From positions 1,116,001 to 1,180,000 of the forward strand of contig NZ_AP019654.1 of NCBI RefSeq assembly GCF_009938205.1: DNA of 64,000 bases, read 5' to 3'. Position numbers and translations under genes: made by a program. The notes under the pieces are model-generated. The model did no database searches. It was not told where the DNA came from and was given only the letters and a program-made list of their open reading frames with translations. Of this stretch, positions 44,222-54,002 are shown piece after piece. Positions within the stretch are counted from its first letter, which is position 1. Each line of letters starts with the position of its first letter. Source of the DNA: Vibrio panuliri (GTDB lineage Bacteria; Pseudomonadota; Gammaproteobacteria; Enterobacterales; Vibrionaceae).

Positions 44222-46636
44222 TTATGCCTTCTGAATTTCTACTAGGTTGGTGTGTTGTGGGTTGCCTTTGGTGATTGGCGAGAACAGATGACTGGTCAGG
44301 TTGTTAATACAGCCGCCAATATCCACGCCATTTTTCATTACCGACCAAGCACCTTGTGGCATTGCGGTCACATCGGGCATCACGCGGTTAGTCACTTTGG
44401 CGGCAATCAATATCTTGCCGAACTCATTGAACACATGAACCATATCGCCATTTTTGATCCCACGCTGCTCAGCGTTAATTGGGTTAATCCAAATCTCATC
44501 AGGAACGGCTTCGGCAACCACGCCGACATTGGCATAGGTCGAGTGAGTATGACCTTTGGTATGGAAACCGGTCATTTGCAGCGGGTATTGTTGGAATTTT
44601 TCTTTATCCATATGCGAGTTAGGTACTGCGACATACTCAGGAATCGCAGTCATATAATCGCCTTGTGGTAATACCCACGTATCGACTCGCTCTTGCACCT
44701 TAGTGGCGAAAATTTCGAACTTACCTGATGGCGTAGTGAGTGGATTTGCTGTTGGATCTTGGTAAAAATCAGCAAAAGGAATGCTGTCTTCTTTTTTCGC
44801 TCTTTGCTGGTCAATGACACCGCTACCTCGCACTTGGTCAAATGTAGGCAGGTAAGTGCGTTTTGCGCGGATATCATTGTAGTTTTTCACTATCCAATCT
44901 GCTTGGGTTCTGCCTTCAGTGAAGGTTGGTTTAATACCTAGGTGCTCAGCGATATCAGCACACACATCATAGGTAGAACGTACTTCCCACATAGGTTCAA
45001 TGGTGTTTTCCATTGAGATCATAAAGTGGTTGGAGCCCGATGCGTAGGAGTTGTCGACCAAATCTGAGGCTTCAAGATAAGTGGTTTCCGGCAGCAGGAT
45101 GTCGGCAAACTTGGCTGTTGGAGTCATATGGTTGTCGATAACGACAATAAACTCGCATTTGGTGTCATCTGCTAAGATTTGACGAGTTCGATTTAAATCA
45201 CCATGCTGGTTGCCAAGTACGTTACCCGCTTGGTTGATCATTAGCTTGATGCCATGTTGCAGTTTGTCTGCCCCTTTCAATCCATGGGTTTGTGGCGTAA
45301 AGACCTCAGGGTTAGCAATCGCATCAGTCCAAGAGAATACTGGGATAGCAGTTTTTACTGGGTTGGCAGGGCGTGGTAGGGTTGGCACACCATATTTAGT
45401 GGAGTACGCCCAGTTCCCCGTGTTGGTGCCTGCGCGCCCAAAGTGTCCGGAAATTACACATAGGGATTGAATGGCATGCACGCTATGCTCACCATTGTGG
45501 TGACGTTGTGCGCCCCAACCTTGAGCGATATAGCAGGCTTTTGCGTTGGCAATTTCTCGGGCTAATTGCACAATGCGCTTGGCTGGAATACCTGTGATAC
45601 TCGCAGCCCACTGCGGCGTTTTCTCAATACCATCTTTGCCGCTACCCATGATGTAATCTTTGTAGCTGCCATTTTGAGGTGCATTGGCTGGTAGTGTTTC
45701 GCGAGTAAAGCCAATGGCATACTTGCGGATCTGCTCTTCATCGAGAAGATCTTCTTTTATCATGGTATGGATAAGCGCCGCGACTAGGGCAGCATCAGTC
45801 GTTGGTTTGATCGGTAACCACTCGGCATCATTCACTACGCCCGAATCGGTATAACGCGGATCAATCAATATGACTTTTGCCCCAGACTTTTCTAATGCGC
45901 GGCGCATTTCCTCAACCTGACCACCACCAGACATACGAGTTTCTGACAGGTTAAGACTAAATAAGACCACCAAATCTGAATCTTCAATCTCGGTAAAGTG
46001 TGTACCCGCATACTTACCCCAAGTAAACGGCGTCATGCCGTTGATTTGCGCGGTTGAGTAGGAGTTAAAGTAGTTTAGATAGCCGCCAGCTTGAGTTAAT
46101 AAACGTAACCAAGCTTCACGACCTTGGGTATGGTAGTAGGCGCCTGTTGCGTACTGATAGTAAACCGCTTCAGGACCATAAGTGGTATAAGTGCGCTTGA
46201 GTTGATCGGCGATGGTCTGGGTGGCTTCTTGCCAACTGATGCGTTCAAATTTTCCTTCGCCCCGTTTGCCGATTCGTTTCATCGGGTACTTTAGGCGATC
46301 TGGGTTATAAACGCGGAACTTGTTAGAGCGACCGCGCAAGCAGGGACGAATTTGGTGTTCACCAAAGACGGCGTCATTGTCAGTGTCTGCAGGCTCAACT
46401 TGTAGAATCCGCCCATCTTGTACTTTTACTTTTAATGCACAGCGTGAACCGCAGTTGACTAAGCAAGCGCTGTATTTAAATTCAATTGGAGACTCAACAG
46501 AGGCGGCACTGGCTTTTTTGCTCATTGGTAAGCTTGCAAGTGAACCAGCGACAGCAGCAGACGCGCTCAACTTACTCGAATACTCGAGCAGTTTCCGGCG
46601 GGTGGTTTCTATGTTTAGAAACGGCAAAGTAGCCAT
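44222..46636 (-). CDS. dmsA: DMSO reductase catalytic subunit DmsA (molybdopterin)
   Basis: 804-aa molybdoenzyme exported by Tat: the N-terminus has TTRRKLLEYSS (Arg13-Arg14) followed by a hydrophobic stretch. An N-terminal 4Fe-4S motif reads CLVNCGSRC...RPC. The conserved SYSTAQI supplies the expected Mo-ligand serine of DmsA-type enzymes. It reduces S- or N-oxides such as DMSO in anaerobic respiration; the exact substrate cannot be read from sequence. It heads dmsA-dmsB-dmsC-chaperone-NapF-like. Confidence 0.93.
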   Translation of the reverse strand: MATLPFLNIETTRRKLLEYSSKLSASAAVAGSLASLPMSKKASAASVESPIEFKYSACLVNCGSRCALKVKVQDGRILQVEPADTDNDAVFGEHQIRPCLRGRSNKFRVYNPDRLKYPMKRIGKRGEGKFERISWQEATQTIADQLKRTYTTYGPEAVYYQYATGAYYHTQGREAWLRLLTQAGGYLNYFNSYSTAQINGMTPFTWGKYAGTHFTEIEDSDLVVLFSLNLSETRMSGGGQVEEMRRALEKSGAKVILIDPRYTDSGVVNDAEWLPIKPTTDAALVAALIHTMIKEDLLDEEQIRKYAIGFTRETLPANAPQNGSYKDYIMGSGKDGIEKTPQWAASITGIPAKRIVQLAREIANAKACYIAQGWGAQRHHNGEHSVHAIQSLCVISGHFGRAGTNTGNWAYSTKYGVPTLPRPANPVKTAIPVFSWTDAIANPEVFTPQTHGLKGADKLQHGIKLMINQAGNVLGNQHGDLNRTRQILADDTKCEFIVVIDNHMTPTAKFADILLPETTYLEASDLVDNSYASGSNHFMISMENTIEPMWEVRSTYDVCADIAEHLGIKPTFTEGRTQADWIVKNYNDIRAKRTYLPTFDQVRGSGVIDQQRAKKEDSIPFADFYQDPTANPLTTPSGKFEIFATKVQERVDTWVLPQGDYMTAIPEYVAVPNSHMDKEKFQQYPLQMTGFHTKGHTHSTYANVGVVAEAVPDEIWINPINAEQRGIKNGDMVHVFNEFGKILIAAKVTNRVMPDVTAMPQGAWSVMKNGVDIGGCINNLTSHLFSPITKGNPQHTNLVEIQKA

Positions 46637-46718
46637 AGATATTCCTTCAAAGTGTAATGCGAATTTGTTTCAAACAGGAATGATTTTTATTTTTATGTGT
46701 TTGTTCCTAATGGAGTTT

Positions 46719-46759
46719 TTAATAGGAAAGTGTCATCTGGCTTCAACCCTACCAATGGT
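46719..46759 (-). promoter_or_regulatory. Candidate dmsA promoter and upstream operator
   Basis: On the - strand, TTGAAG (46746-46741), 16-base spacer, TATTAA (46724-46719). Just upstream lies the small palindrome ACCATTGGT (46751-46759). I found no convincing FNR box in the 335-base gap. The rest of 46637-46971 shows no gene. Confidence 0.35.
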
Positions 46760-46971
46760 GGGGGCATTACTGTAGAGGTCTATTTTTCGATATGTGATCT
46801 GGTAAAAATAGATAAAGTAAAGATATAAGATTTGTGATTTTTTTTGCGACGCTTTTCGAAATTTACGATTGGTTTTTTTCGCCCGCTGTGCAGCGACAAC
46901 TCGGTATTGATTTGAGTTATATAAGATAAGTAATTGTATGATTTTAGTGATGCATTTTTACAATGACGAAC

Positions 46972-49314
46972 TCAACCTTGCTCTTGAGTCGGATGACTTT
47001 GAAAGCGGTGTTGCTCGAGTAACCGATGAGCTTGGTGGATATTGACGCACAGTCGATTGATCAATTTCTGCATTGCTTCGACATCGGTCTTTTGCTCGTT
47101 TCTGACCTCATTTTCTATTTCTTCAACTAACTCGGCGAGTTTGTTCAGGTGTAGGTTGAACGCGATACCTTTGACTGTGTGGAGTGTATCGGCAAGGTTG
47201 GTGAGATCTTTGTCTGCAAAGGCGGTGATAAGCTGGTCGATGTTGATTTCAAAATCATCAATGAGTGACGAAACTAGTTCGTGGTAAAGCTCGTCGTCTT
47301 CCCCAACTTCTGCCAATAAGCTGCTTTTTGACAGCTCTTCTTCTGTCAGAGGTAAGTTGGTGCTTGGTTGGCGATGAAGTGAAATTACATTGGAATTTTC
47401 CTGTGGCGCTTCTAATCGGTGACTAAAGTTTTGCAGTGCATCGGTGAAACTTGCCCGTTGCAAAGGCTTAGTTAATACGTGGTCTGCGCCCGCGGCAATA
47501 AAGTCATCGTGCGCTTCACGAAATACATCGGCCGTGTAGGCAAAAATCAGCGTTTTTAACCCCGCTTCATTGCGTAAGTAACGTGTCGCTTGTACGCCAT
47601 TCATTTCCGGCATGTGATTATCCATTAAAATTAAGTCGTAGTGCTTTTGTGTTGCCATTTGTGTTGCCACTTTACCATTCTCAGCCACTTCAACGTTGTG
47701 CCCTAACTTGGCACAAAAACCTTTCGCGACAATCGCATTCACTCGGTTGTCTTCGGCAAGCAGTATTGTTAGAGGACGTGCGACAGCTTTATCTGGATTC
47801 GTAGCGGCGAGCTCTTCTTGCTCAAATTGTGGGGCTTTCTCGATTGGCAGAGTTAAGGTGAAGATAGTGCCTTGGTTTGGCGAACTCTCTAGTTTGATTT
47901 CACCATTCATTAGTTCAGTGAGTTTCTTGACGATAGCCAAACCTAAGCCACTGCCACCAAATTGGCGAGTGGTTGAGGTATCTGCTTGTTCAAAGGACTC
48001 AAAAACAGCGTCGTGTTTCTCTTTGGCGATACCAATCCCGGTGTCAGCGACCGCTATTACCAATTGATGTGGGTCAGAGTTGCTGGCTTTAAACGCCAGT
48101 GAAACGTGACCTTTCGCGGTAAACTTAATCGCATTGCCGGTGAGATTAAATAAGATTTGTCTCAGTCTCGCACTGTCACCCAAATATTGGCTGTGTGGCG
48201 GCACGGAATTTTCGACTCTCAATTCTAGGTTTTTCTCTTCTGCGAGGGGTTTGACCGCACTAACCACGGGATCAATAACTTGTTGTAAGGAGAACGGTGC
48301 CGATTCCAAAGTCAGCTTGTTTTCGCCAATCTTAGAGAAATCGAGGATATCGTTCAGCACGGTGAGCAGGTGCTGGCCTGAATCTAGGATAATATGAATG
48401 TTCTTCTTGGTTGCTGCTTCTTTGGTTTCACTATCAATGATTTGCGCGATTCCCAATACACCGTTCATTGGTGTTCTTAACTCATGGCTCATGGTGGCAA
48501 GGAATTGTGACTTGGCCTTTGCGGCATTGAGTGCCTTTTCCGAGGCAATAGCCATATCGTGGTTGAGTTTTCGAAGTTGCACAAAACGTTGATAGGCTTG
48601 TAAGGCAATCAGTGAAATCAGTGCAAATACTGCAGCTAAGCAATAAGTAAGTGCATGATTGAGTTCTTGATGTGCTAAAGAACGGAGTTGGGTTTCGGTC
48701 GCTTCAATGAATTCATAATTGTGCTCGTTAAGTAAGTCAATTTGGAGCGCGGTTTGCCGCTGTCGCACAAGGTTTAGTTGATTTGCAAACATCTTTATTT
48801 GTGGATGAGCAATATGGTCTTGTAATAGGTTCTGATTGAGAAAATCAATAAAATGCCAATCAACGTTACTCTCTTTTATTTTCTTTATTTCTTCATTAAA
48901 CAAAGAGTTGAGAGAGAGTTGGGCGTATTTATGTGCCACTTGAACCCCAACGAGCATATCCAATTTATCGGTAACCAAGTCTAGGGATTGTTCAAAATGG
49001 CGAATTCCCTCGAGGGTTTGTGGTGTTGTTTGGCTGAGCGGATACCACTCGGTAGCCATTGCTTGGTTACTTAACTGTTTCGCCTCTTTTTCAAGTTTGA
49101 TTATCTGTTGGGTAGTCTGATAGTGAAGGCGAGATTGCTGAGTTTGATAATTGAGAATGTGGTCTCTTAGTTCAAGGAGTTCATGTCCGATTGTGGTTGT
49201 CTGCATCGAGAGAGCCTCTGTCATGCGGCTATTTTGATAGCTCATATAAGCGAAGGCGAATAGTGTGAGAGAGGCGATGCAGCAAATCGCGCTGAGAGTG
49301 CGGTTTTTATTCAC
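46972..49314 (-). CDS. Hybrid sensor histidine kinase with receiver and HPt domains (TorS-like)
   Basis: About 780 aa. Two transmembrane helices flank a periplasmic helical sensor of about 200 residues. Then come the H-box SHELRTPMNG (about 275), ATP boxes (GGSGLGLAIV), a receiver (DNHMPEMNG, phospho-Asp about 563) and a C-terminal HPt (LHTVKGIAFNL, His about 711). This three-step layout matches TorS/BarA kinases. The start is GTG 49314 with AGGAG 7 bases upstream; it overlaps the peroxidase gene stop by 8 bases, so the two are coupled. The partner response regulator is not in the window beside it. Confidence 0.9.
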   Translation of the reverse strand: MNKNRTLSAICCIASLTLFAFAYMSYQNSRMTEALSMQTTTIGHELLELRDHILNYQTQQSRLHYQTTQQIIKLEKEAKQLSNQAMATEWYPLSQTTPQTLEGIRHFEQSLDLVTDKLDMLVGVQVAHKYAQLSLNSLFNEEIKKIKESNVDWHFIDFLNQNLLQDHIAHPQIKMFANQLNLVRQRQTALQIDLLNEHNYEFIEATETQLRSLAHQELNHALTYCLAAVFALISLIALQAYQRFVQLRKLNHDMAIASEKALNAAKAKSQFLATMSHELRTPMNGVLGIAQIIDSETKEAATKKNIHIILDSGQHLLTVLNDILDFSKIGENKLTLESAPFSLQQVIDPVVSAVKPLAEEKNLELRVENSVPPHSQYLGDSARLRQILFNLTGNAIKFTAKGHVSLAFKASNSDPHQLVIAVADTGIGIAKEKHDAVFESFEQADTSTTRQFGGSGLGLAIVKKLTELMNGEIKLESSPNQGTIFTLTLPIEKAPQFEQEELAATNPDKAVARPLTILLAEDNRVNAIVAKGFCAKLGHNVEVAENGKVATQMATQKHYDLILMDNHMPEMNGVQATRYLRNEAGLKTLIFAYTADVFREAHDDFIAAGADHVLTKPLQRASFTDALQNFSHRLEAPQENSNVISLHRQPSTNLPLTEEELSKSSLLAEVGEDDELYHELVSSLIDDFEINIDQLITAFADKDLTNLADTLHTVKGIAFNLHLNKLAELVEEIENEVRNEQKTDVEAMQKLINRLCVNIHQAHRLLEQHRFQSHPTQEQG

Positions 49315-50275
49315 TTTCAAACTCCTCGAGTAGCTTAGGTCTTGGCGCACTTAGCGTGTGGAGAAAAGCTTCGATGTCAGAGATGGTGCTATCATCCATG
49401 GTGATGCCTAATTGGCCTTGAGCCATAATTTGAATTGCGCGAGTGAGATCAGCCGTTCTGCCATCATGGAAATAGGGTGGCGTATCTGCCACATTTCTTA
49501 AACTCGCGACGCGAAAATAGAACTTGTCTTGGGCGTTATCCGTTACCAAATGTTTACCAGTGTCTTTGTCGGTGTTGAGGTCGGTGAAATAGCCGAACTT
49601 TTGGATCATATTGCCGCCAATATTCTTGCCTTGATGGCATTGAACACATCCAACCGCCTGAAAGGTGTCCCATCCCCTAATTTCTTGCGTAGTGAGAGCC
49701 GCTAGATCACCGTTGAGGTATTGGTCGAATCGAGCATTTGGTGTCTGAAGTCCGCGCATAAACTCAGCCAAAGCATAGCGAATGTTCTCACTGGTGATAT
49801 CGAAGTTGTCTATTTGCATAAACAGTTGTTGGTAACGTGAGGAGCGACGGACATATTGCTCTACTTGTTGCCATGTGGAGTCCATCTCGACAGGGTTAGT
49901 GATGGGGCCGTTGATTTGCTCCTCAAGGCTATTCGCACTGCCATCCCAGAAAAAACGATAGTTGTTCGCCACATTAAATACCGTTAAAGAGTTTCTTATC
50001 CCCTTACCATTGACCCCAGTTGAAACGTTTGTTGTTTCTGCCCCATTGGTCTGCAAATTGTGGCAACTTTCACAACTGACAGCGCGGTTTGAAGAGAGGT
50101 TTGGATCGCGAAAAAGCACCCAACCGAGTTTTGCTATTGGTCTGTTTATCTCGGTAGTCATAGGGACAGGTTGGATCCATTGCCAATTGTCCTCAGCCGA
50201 TGAGTTGTCTTTGTGCGGTTGATCCGCCAAGGCTGTAAAGGGGAGAACCCACAAAAAGGGCAAGTTGCGTAACAT
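49307..50275 (-). CDS. Di-haem cytochrome c peroxidase family protein
   Basis: 322 aa with a short export signal (MLRNLPFLWVLPFTALA). Two haem c motifs are visible: CESCH at residues 68-72 and CVQCH near 210. The fold segments SLTVFNVANNYRFFWDG and SLRNVADTPPYFHDG are typical of the CcpA/MauG family. It should reduce hydrogen peroxide or act as a redox sensor in the periplasm. Its 3' end overlaps the hybrid kinase gene, suggesting a functional link. Confidence 0.9.
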   Translation of the reverse strand: MLRNLPFLWVLPFTALADQPHKDNSSAEDNWQWIQPVPMTTEINRPIAKLGWVLFRDPNLSSNRAVSCESCHNLQTNGAETTNVSTGVNGKGIRNSLTVFNVANNYRFFWDGSANSLEEQINGPITNPVEMDSTWQQVEQYVRRSSRYQQLFMQIDNFDITSENIRYALAEFMRGLQTPNARFDQYLNGDLAALTTQEIRGWDTFQAVGCVQCHQGKNIGGNMIQKFGYFTDLNTDKDTGKHLVTDNAQDKFYFRVASLRNVADTPPYFHDGRTADLTRAIQIMAQGQLGITMDDSTISDIEAFLHTLSAPRPKLLEEFESE

Positions 50276-50447
50276 GTCATTCCGATAACAATGAAGGGCT
50301 TATTATAAATTTAGTTGCATATTTAAAAATGGCAACTTTTGCTAAAACTAGGATGACGTGTTTGTAAAGCGGAAAAAAGTGGCGTTGATCTACTGGTCAA
50401 AGTGATGGCTTCGACCAGCAGATAGAGACAATAGCGTGGTTGGCGAG

Positions 50448-51353
50448 TTAGGCGCGACGGTATTTTTGTGGAATGAGTTTTTTACCAAACACGTTCACTA
50501 GAGCACCAGTGACAATCAATCCACCGCCGAGGTAAGTCCAAACTGACGGGATCTCATTGAAGATCATCACACCCAGTAAGGTCGAAAAGACGATCTGCAC
50601 GTAAGAGTAGCCAGACGCTTTTCCTGCTTCTTGAGTTTGCATCGCTTTTGTCAGACCGTACTGACCAACTTGAGTAAAGACGCCGACCAACACCAACATC
50701 AGTGTTATGGCTAGGCTTGGTAGCACAAAGTCTTGCCACATCAACATCGTAGAAATGGGTAAGGCAACCAATGGGAAGTAGAAGATAATCACTGAGCTAT
50801 CTTCCGTTTGGCTCAGTTTACGAACAATAACATACGCGATAGAACTGCCGAAGGCGCCCAGTAAAGCGATCATGACGCTATGAAGCGGCAACGCATCTGC
50901 GGTGATCGAATTCGACATATTCGGTTGCACCATAATTCCAAGACCGAGTAAGCACAAGGCGATGCAAATCATAGTCGCACCTTGGATACGCTCTTTAAGG
51001 AATAGGACACCGAGTAGGGCGGTAAAAACAGGGTGAACATATTGCAAGATGGTGGCTTCTGCTAGGGGCAGTGCCGTTACTGCATAATAGACGCACATCA
51101 ATGCCATCGTTCCGACGGCTCCGCGCAGTAGCAGTAGCTTTTTATTGTTTCCCCAAATTGAAATACCTTTGCGTCTGACATCAAGGTAGCTGAGGATCAG
51201 CGAGACAAGCGCCCTTGCGGCCACAATTTCAAAAACGGGAATACCGTGAACGCTGACGTATTTTACGCAAGCAGACATTAGCGCAAATCCGAGTGCTGAC
51301 AACAGCATAAAGCGCACCCCAACAGGGATGATGTCGTTGATTTTTGTAAGCAT
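50448..51353 (-). CDS. DMT-superfamily (EamA) transporter
   Basis: 301-aa inner-membrane protein with two EamA repeats and about ten hydrophobic helices (ALGFALMSACVKYVS; PLAEATILQYVHPVFTALLG). Members export metabolites such as amino acids or S-adenosylmethionine; the substrate is unknown. Monocistronic. Confidence 0.88.
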   Translation of the reverse strand: MLTKINDIIPVGVRFMLLSALGFALMSACVKYVSVHGIPVFEIVAARALVSLILSYLDVRRKGISIWGNNKKLLLLRGAVGTMALMCVYYAVTALPLAEATILQYVHPVFTALLGVLFLKERIQGATMICIALCLLGLGIMVQPNMSNSITADALPLHSVMIALLGAFGSSIAYVIVRKLSQTEDSSVIIFYFPLVALPISTMLMWQDFVLPSLAITLMLVLVGVFTQVGQYGLTKAMQTQEAGKASGYSYVQIVFSTLLGVMIFNEIPSVWTYLGGGLIVTGALVNVFGKKLIPQKYRRA

Positions 51354-51506
51354 GGTTTTTCACTGTGGTAAATTAGGCGCTCATCATACGCCAACTTACT
51401 CACAAGGGATAGGGCAGGCCCGAGAGCAACTTACTTCGTTGCGGTAGTTTTACGCCTGTAAACTTAAGCGACTCCCAGAGGCAAGATTCAGTGACCTGAG
51501 AATAAA

Positions 51507-51791
51507 CTATGGTTTACTTGTCTGTTCTGTCTGTGGTTTTTCGAAGCTGACCCATTTTACGCGTCCATTCGATTCAAATTGATGGGCATTGTCACAGCGC
51601 ATCAGGTAGCCACCAACCTCTAATATTGCCCCTTCAGAATAGGCTTGATCTTGGTAGTAGCAAACTCGCTGATTGACGGCTTGACCATCAAAGACAATGG
51701 CTGCTCGGTGGTTGGGTGTTGAGTAACTTTTCTCTCCTGCTATCGACGTTAATGGCAATAGAGTAACGAGCATCAATAGTATTCTTTCCAT
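51507..51791 (-). CDS. DUF1496 (YnjH-like) protein
   Basis: About 94 aa with an N-terminal signal peptide (RILLMLVTLLPLTSIA). The core VCYYQDQAYSEGAILEVGGYLMRC matches the DUF1496/YnjH pattern with paired cysteines. ATG 51791 is chosen because GGAG lies 7 bases upstream; the frame also has a GTG at 51797. It lies immediately after the PLP enzyme gene. Function unknown. Confidence 0.8.
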   Translation of the reverse strand: MERILLMLVTLLPLTSIAGEKSYSTPNHRAAIVFDGQAVNQRVCYYQDQAYSEGAILEVGGYLMRCDNAHQFESNGRVKWVSFEKPQTEQTSKP

Positions 51792-51793
51792 AT

Positions 51794-52687
51794 TCACTCT
51801 CCGTATTTGCGCTGGTAGCGCGGCAACATACTGGCATTACCAAGCAAACCACCTTGATGGATATAGATGAGTTTTACATCAAGATGCTCGGTTAGCCAAT
51901 GATTTAGACATCGCCACATGACGGGATCATAGAGCAGGTCAAATTCGACGCCGGTTTGATGGCGTAATTGTTGCCATATTTGGTAGTCCTGCTGATAGAG
52001 CTTACCGAAATGGTGCTTGCTTGATAGTTCGAGGATTTGCGGATGTGAGCGCTCACTCAGTTGAGTAAATTGTTGAGTGAGGTATGCGCTGCCACCGACA
52101 CAGGCACAGGTGATAACGGGAATATCATGTTGCTGGAGGTATTTATGCAGATAGAGCGCTGTGGTGCCTGTCCCTGATGGGAGAGCAACGACGAAGTTTT
52201 GTTTTGGTTGGCTTTCAACCCAGGTTGCGATTTCTTTGCCTAATTGGCTGACACCATACTCTGCTAACTGGCAGCGTCCACCTTCGGGGACAAACAGGCA
52301 GCTTTCGTCTGGTTGACGGACAGTTTCTATATATTGAGATGGATGGAGGTTGGACTCTCCAACCGCAATAATCTTAGCGCCCAGTGCTAACGCAGCTTGA
52401 TAGTTGCCAATAGGTTTTTGCGCTAACCAATGGGGGATATGATCAACATAAAACTCCAGTTGCCACCCTTTGAGATGGGCGAGGGCTGCCATCGAGTAGA
52501 GCGAGTTCGCTTGGGGGCTGCCATAGCCAATTAAGGTGCGAACATGTGGGTACTCGCCTTCTAGTAACGCCATAAATTTGCGTGCTTTATTACCAGAGAA
52601 TTGCGGGTGCAATTGGTCGTCTCGTTTAAGATAAAACGAGAGGTTGTTAAATTGGTGCTCGGTGATCGGAGTGTTGGCCAGTTTCAT
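51794..52687 (-). CDS. ACC deaminase / D-cysteine desulfhydrase family PLP enzyme
   Basis: 297 aa. The N-terminal LKRDDQLHPQFSGNKARKF carries the PLP lysine of this fold II family, and GYGSPQANSLYSMAA and LPSGTGTTALYLH match the cofactor loops. Members split D-cysteine or 1-aminocyclopropane-1-carboxylate; the family name does not fix the substrate here. Its stop meets the start of the DUF1496 gene. Confidence 0.82.
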   Translation of the reverse strand: MKLANTPITEHQFNNLSFYLKRDDQLHPQFSGNKARKFMALLEGEYPHVRTLIGYGSPQANSLYSMAALAHLKGWQLEFYVDHIPHWLAQKPIGNYQAALALGAKIIAVGESNLHPSQYIETVRQPDESCLFVPEGGRCQLAEYGVSQLGKEIATWVESQPKQNFVVALPSGTGTTALYLHKYLQQHDIPVITCACVGGSAYLTQQFTQLSERSHPQILELSSKHHFGKLYQQDYQIWQQLRHQTGVEFDLLYDPVMWRCLNHWLTEHLDVKLIYIHQGGLLGNASMLPRYQRKYGE

Positions 52688-52724
52688 GTTCGCGACGTCA
52701 TTAAATAAACTGGCTTATCATACC

Positions 52725-54002
52725 TTAGTTATCGTGATTTGGCTGGAACTGAATTGCCGCGATGCAACCTCGGGTTGCATGGTTTGTTAGGGTGAATTGC
52801 CAGCCATAACGGCGGCTTAAATCTTCAACTATCAGAAGCCCTAGTCCGTGCCCTTGGGGGCTGGCTAACTCGGTCAGTCCAGATCCATCATCAATGATGA
52901 CAATTTTGTCCTGATCCATTTCAACCGATATTTCGCCTTGTGGCGTAGCGGCAATGGCGTTGCGGATCAAGTTACCAATGACCATGTTCATCACCGGTGC
53001 GGCGGCTTTGAGCTTAGGTTGCGAGTGAACGGTGAGCGTGATATCGAGCTGTTTGTCCCTTGCTTGTAAGCTGTTATCCGCCAAAATGGTCTCAAGCTCT
53101 TGTTGGTTAATTTCGCGCAGTGGGATGTCATCGACATTGCGCTCGTAACGCACCAGCCCGAGTAGGGCATCGACCATGGTGATCATTTGCTCCGTTGCGT
53201 TATCTATTCGTTCAACTTGCCGCTGACTGAACTCAGTTTGCTCCTTACGTGCCAGTAATTTTGTTGCCCCTTTCACCACAGTAAGGGGCGTTCGTAATTC
53301 GTGGCTCGCATAGCGGGCAAAGGCTTGCTCACGTTTCAGGGCTAGGTTGAGGTCGGTGCGATATTGATTCAGGCGGTCGGTGAGAATTTGAAATTCTTCG
53401 GCCGCTTGGTTGGAAATAGAGAACTCGTGCTCACTGTTGCCACTGTGGCTTTCAAGTTGTTTGGCAATGTCGTTCAGTGGCTCAATCAAGCGGATTGAGA
53501 GGCGATAAACCACGGTGCCAAAAATACACATCAGTATCGAGACGATGGTGACGACAATCAAACTGGAGTAGACGATCTCATCGAGATCAAATTCGATATT
53601 GTCGATTCTTGATAGTAGGACGATGTCATAGCTCTGGCCGTTTTTGCTGTAAGAGCCTTTGTATACCATGCGTGAAATTGAATGAGGAGCCATCTCCACT
53701 TCGCCAAGATAGTGGTCATAGTCGACTAAGAACTGACGATAAGGTTGGGGTACGAGCGACAGGTCGTTGTAAGCATCGGTGAGCACATCGATCTTAATTT
53801 TACCGTTTTCACCAGCGATAAAGCGTTCAATGGCGATATCTCGGTCGAGCAAAGCGCGTCTTTCCCCCATCCGGTCTTCGGACCAATGGATTGCCAGCGC
53901 AAATACAGTAAAAGCAATAACACCGATTACAACGGAAATGGTGATAAAAAACGCGGCTAAGCTGGTGGTAAGCGACTTAGTACTGCGGATGCTTGCACTC
54001 AT
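52725..54002 (-). CDS. Sensor histidine kinase of an OmpR/EnvZ-type pair
   Basis: 425 aa. Two transmembrane helices (about 14-36 and 145-167) flank a periplasmic domain of about 100 residues. A HAMP-like segment, the H-box ASHELRTPLTVVKG and an ATP-binding domain (NLIRNAIAAT; GHGLGLLIVEDL) follow. It overlaps the response-regulator gene by 4 bases (ATGA). The pair is divergent from a lipid-linked glycosyl-transfer operon, which it may control. Confidence 0.9.
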   Translation of the reverse strand: MSASIRSTKSLTTSLAAFFITISVVIGVIAFTVFALAIHWSEDRMGERRALLDRDIAIERFIAGENGKIKIDVLTDAYNDLSLVPQPYRQFLVDYDHYLGEVEMAPHSISRMVYKGSYSKNGQSYDIVLLSRIDNIEFDLDEIVYSSLIVVTIVSILMCIFGTVVYRLSIRLIEPLNDIAKQLESHSGNSEHEFSISNQAAEEFQILTDRLNQYRTDLNLALKREQAFARYASHELRTPLTVVKGATKLLARKEQTEFSQRQVERIDNATEQMITMVDALLGLVRYERNVDDIPLREINQQELETILADNSLQARDKQLDITLTVHSQPKLKAAAPVMNMVIGNLIRNAIAATPQGEISVEMDQDKIVIIDDGSGLTELASPQGHGLGLLIVEDLSRRYGWQFTLTNHATRGCIAAIQFQPNHDN

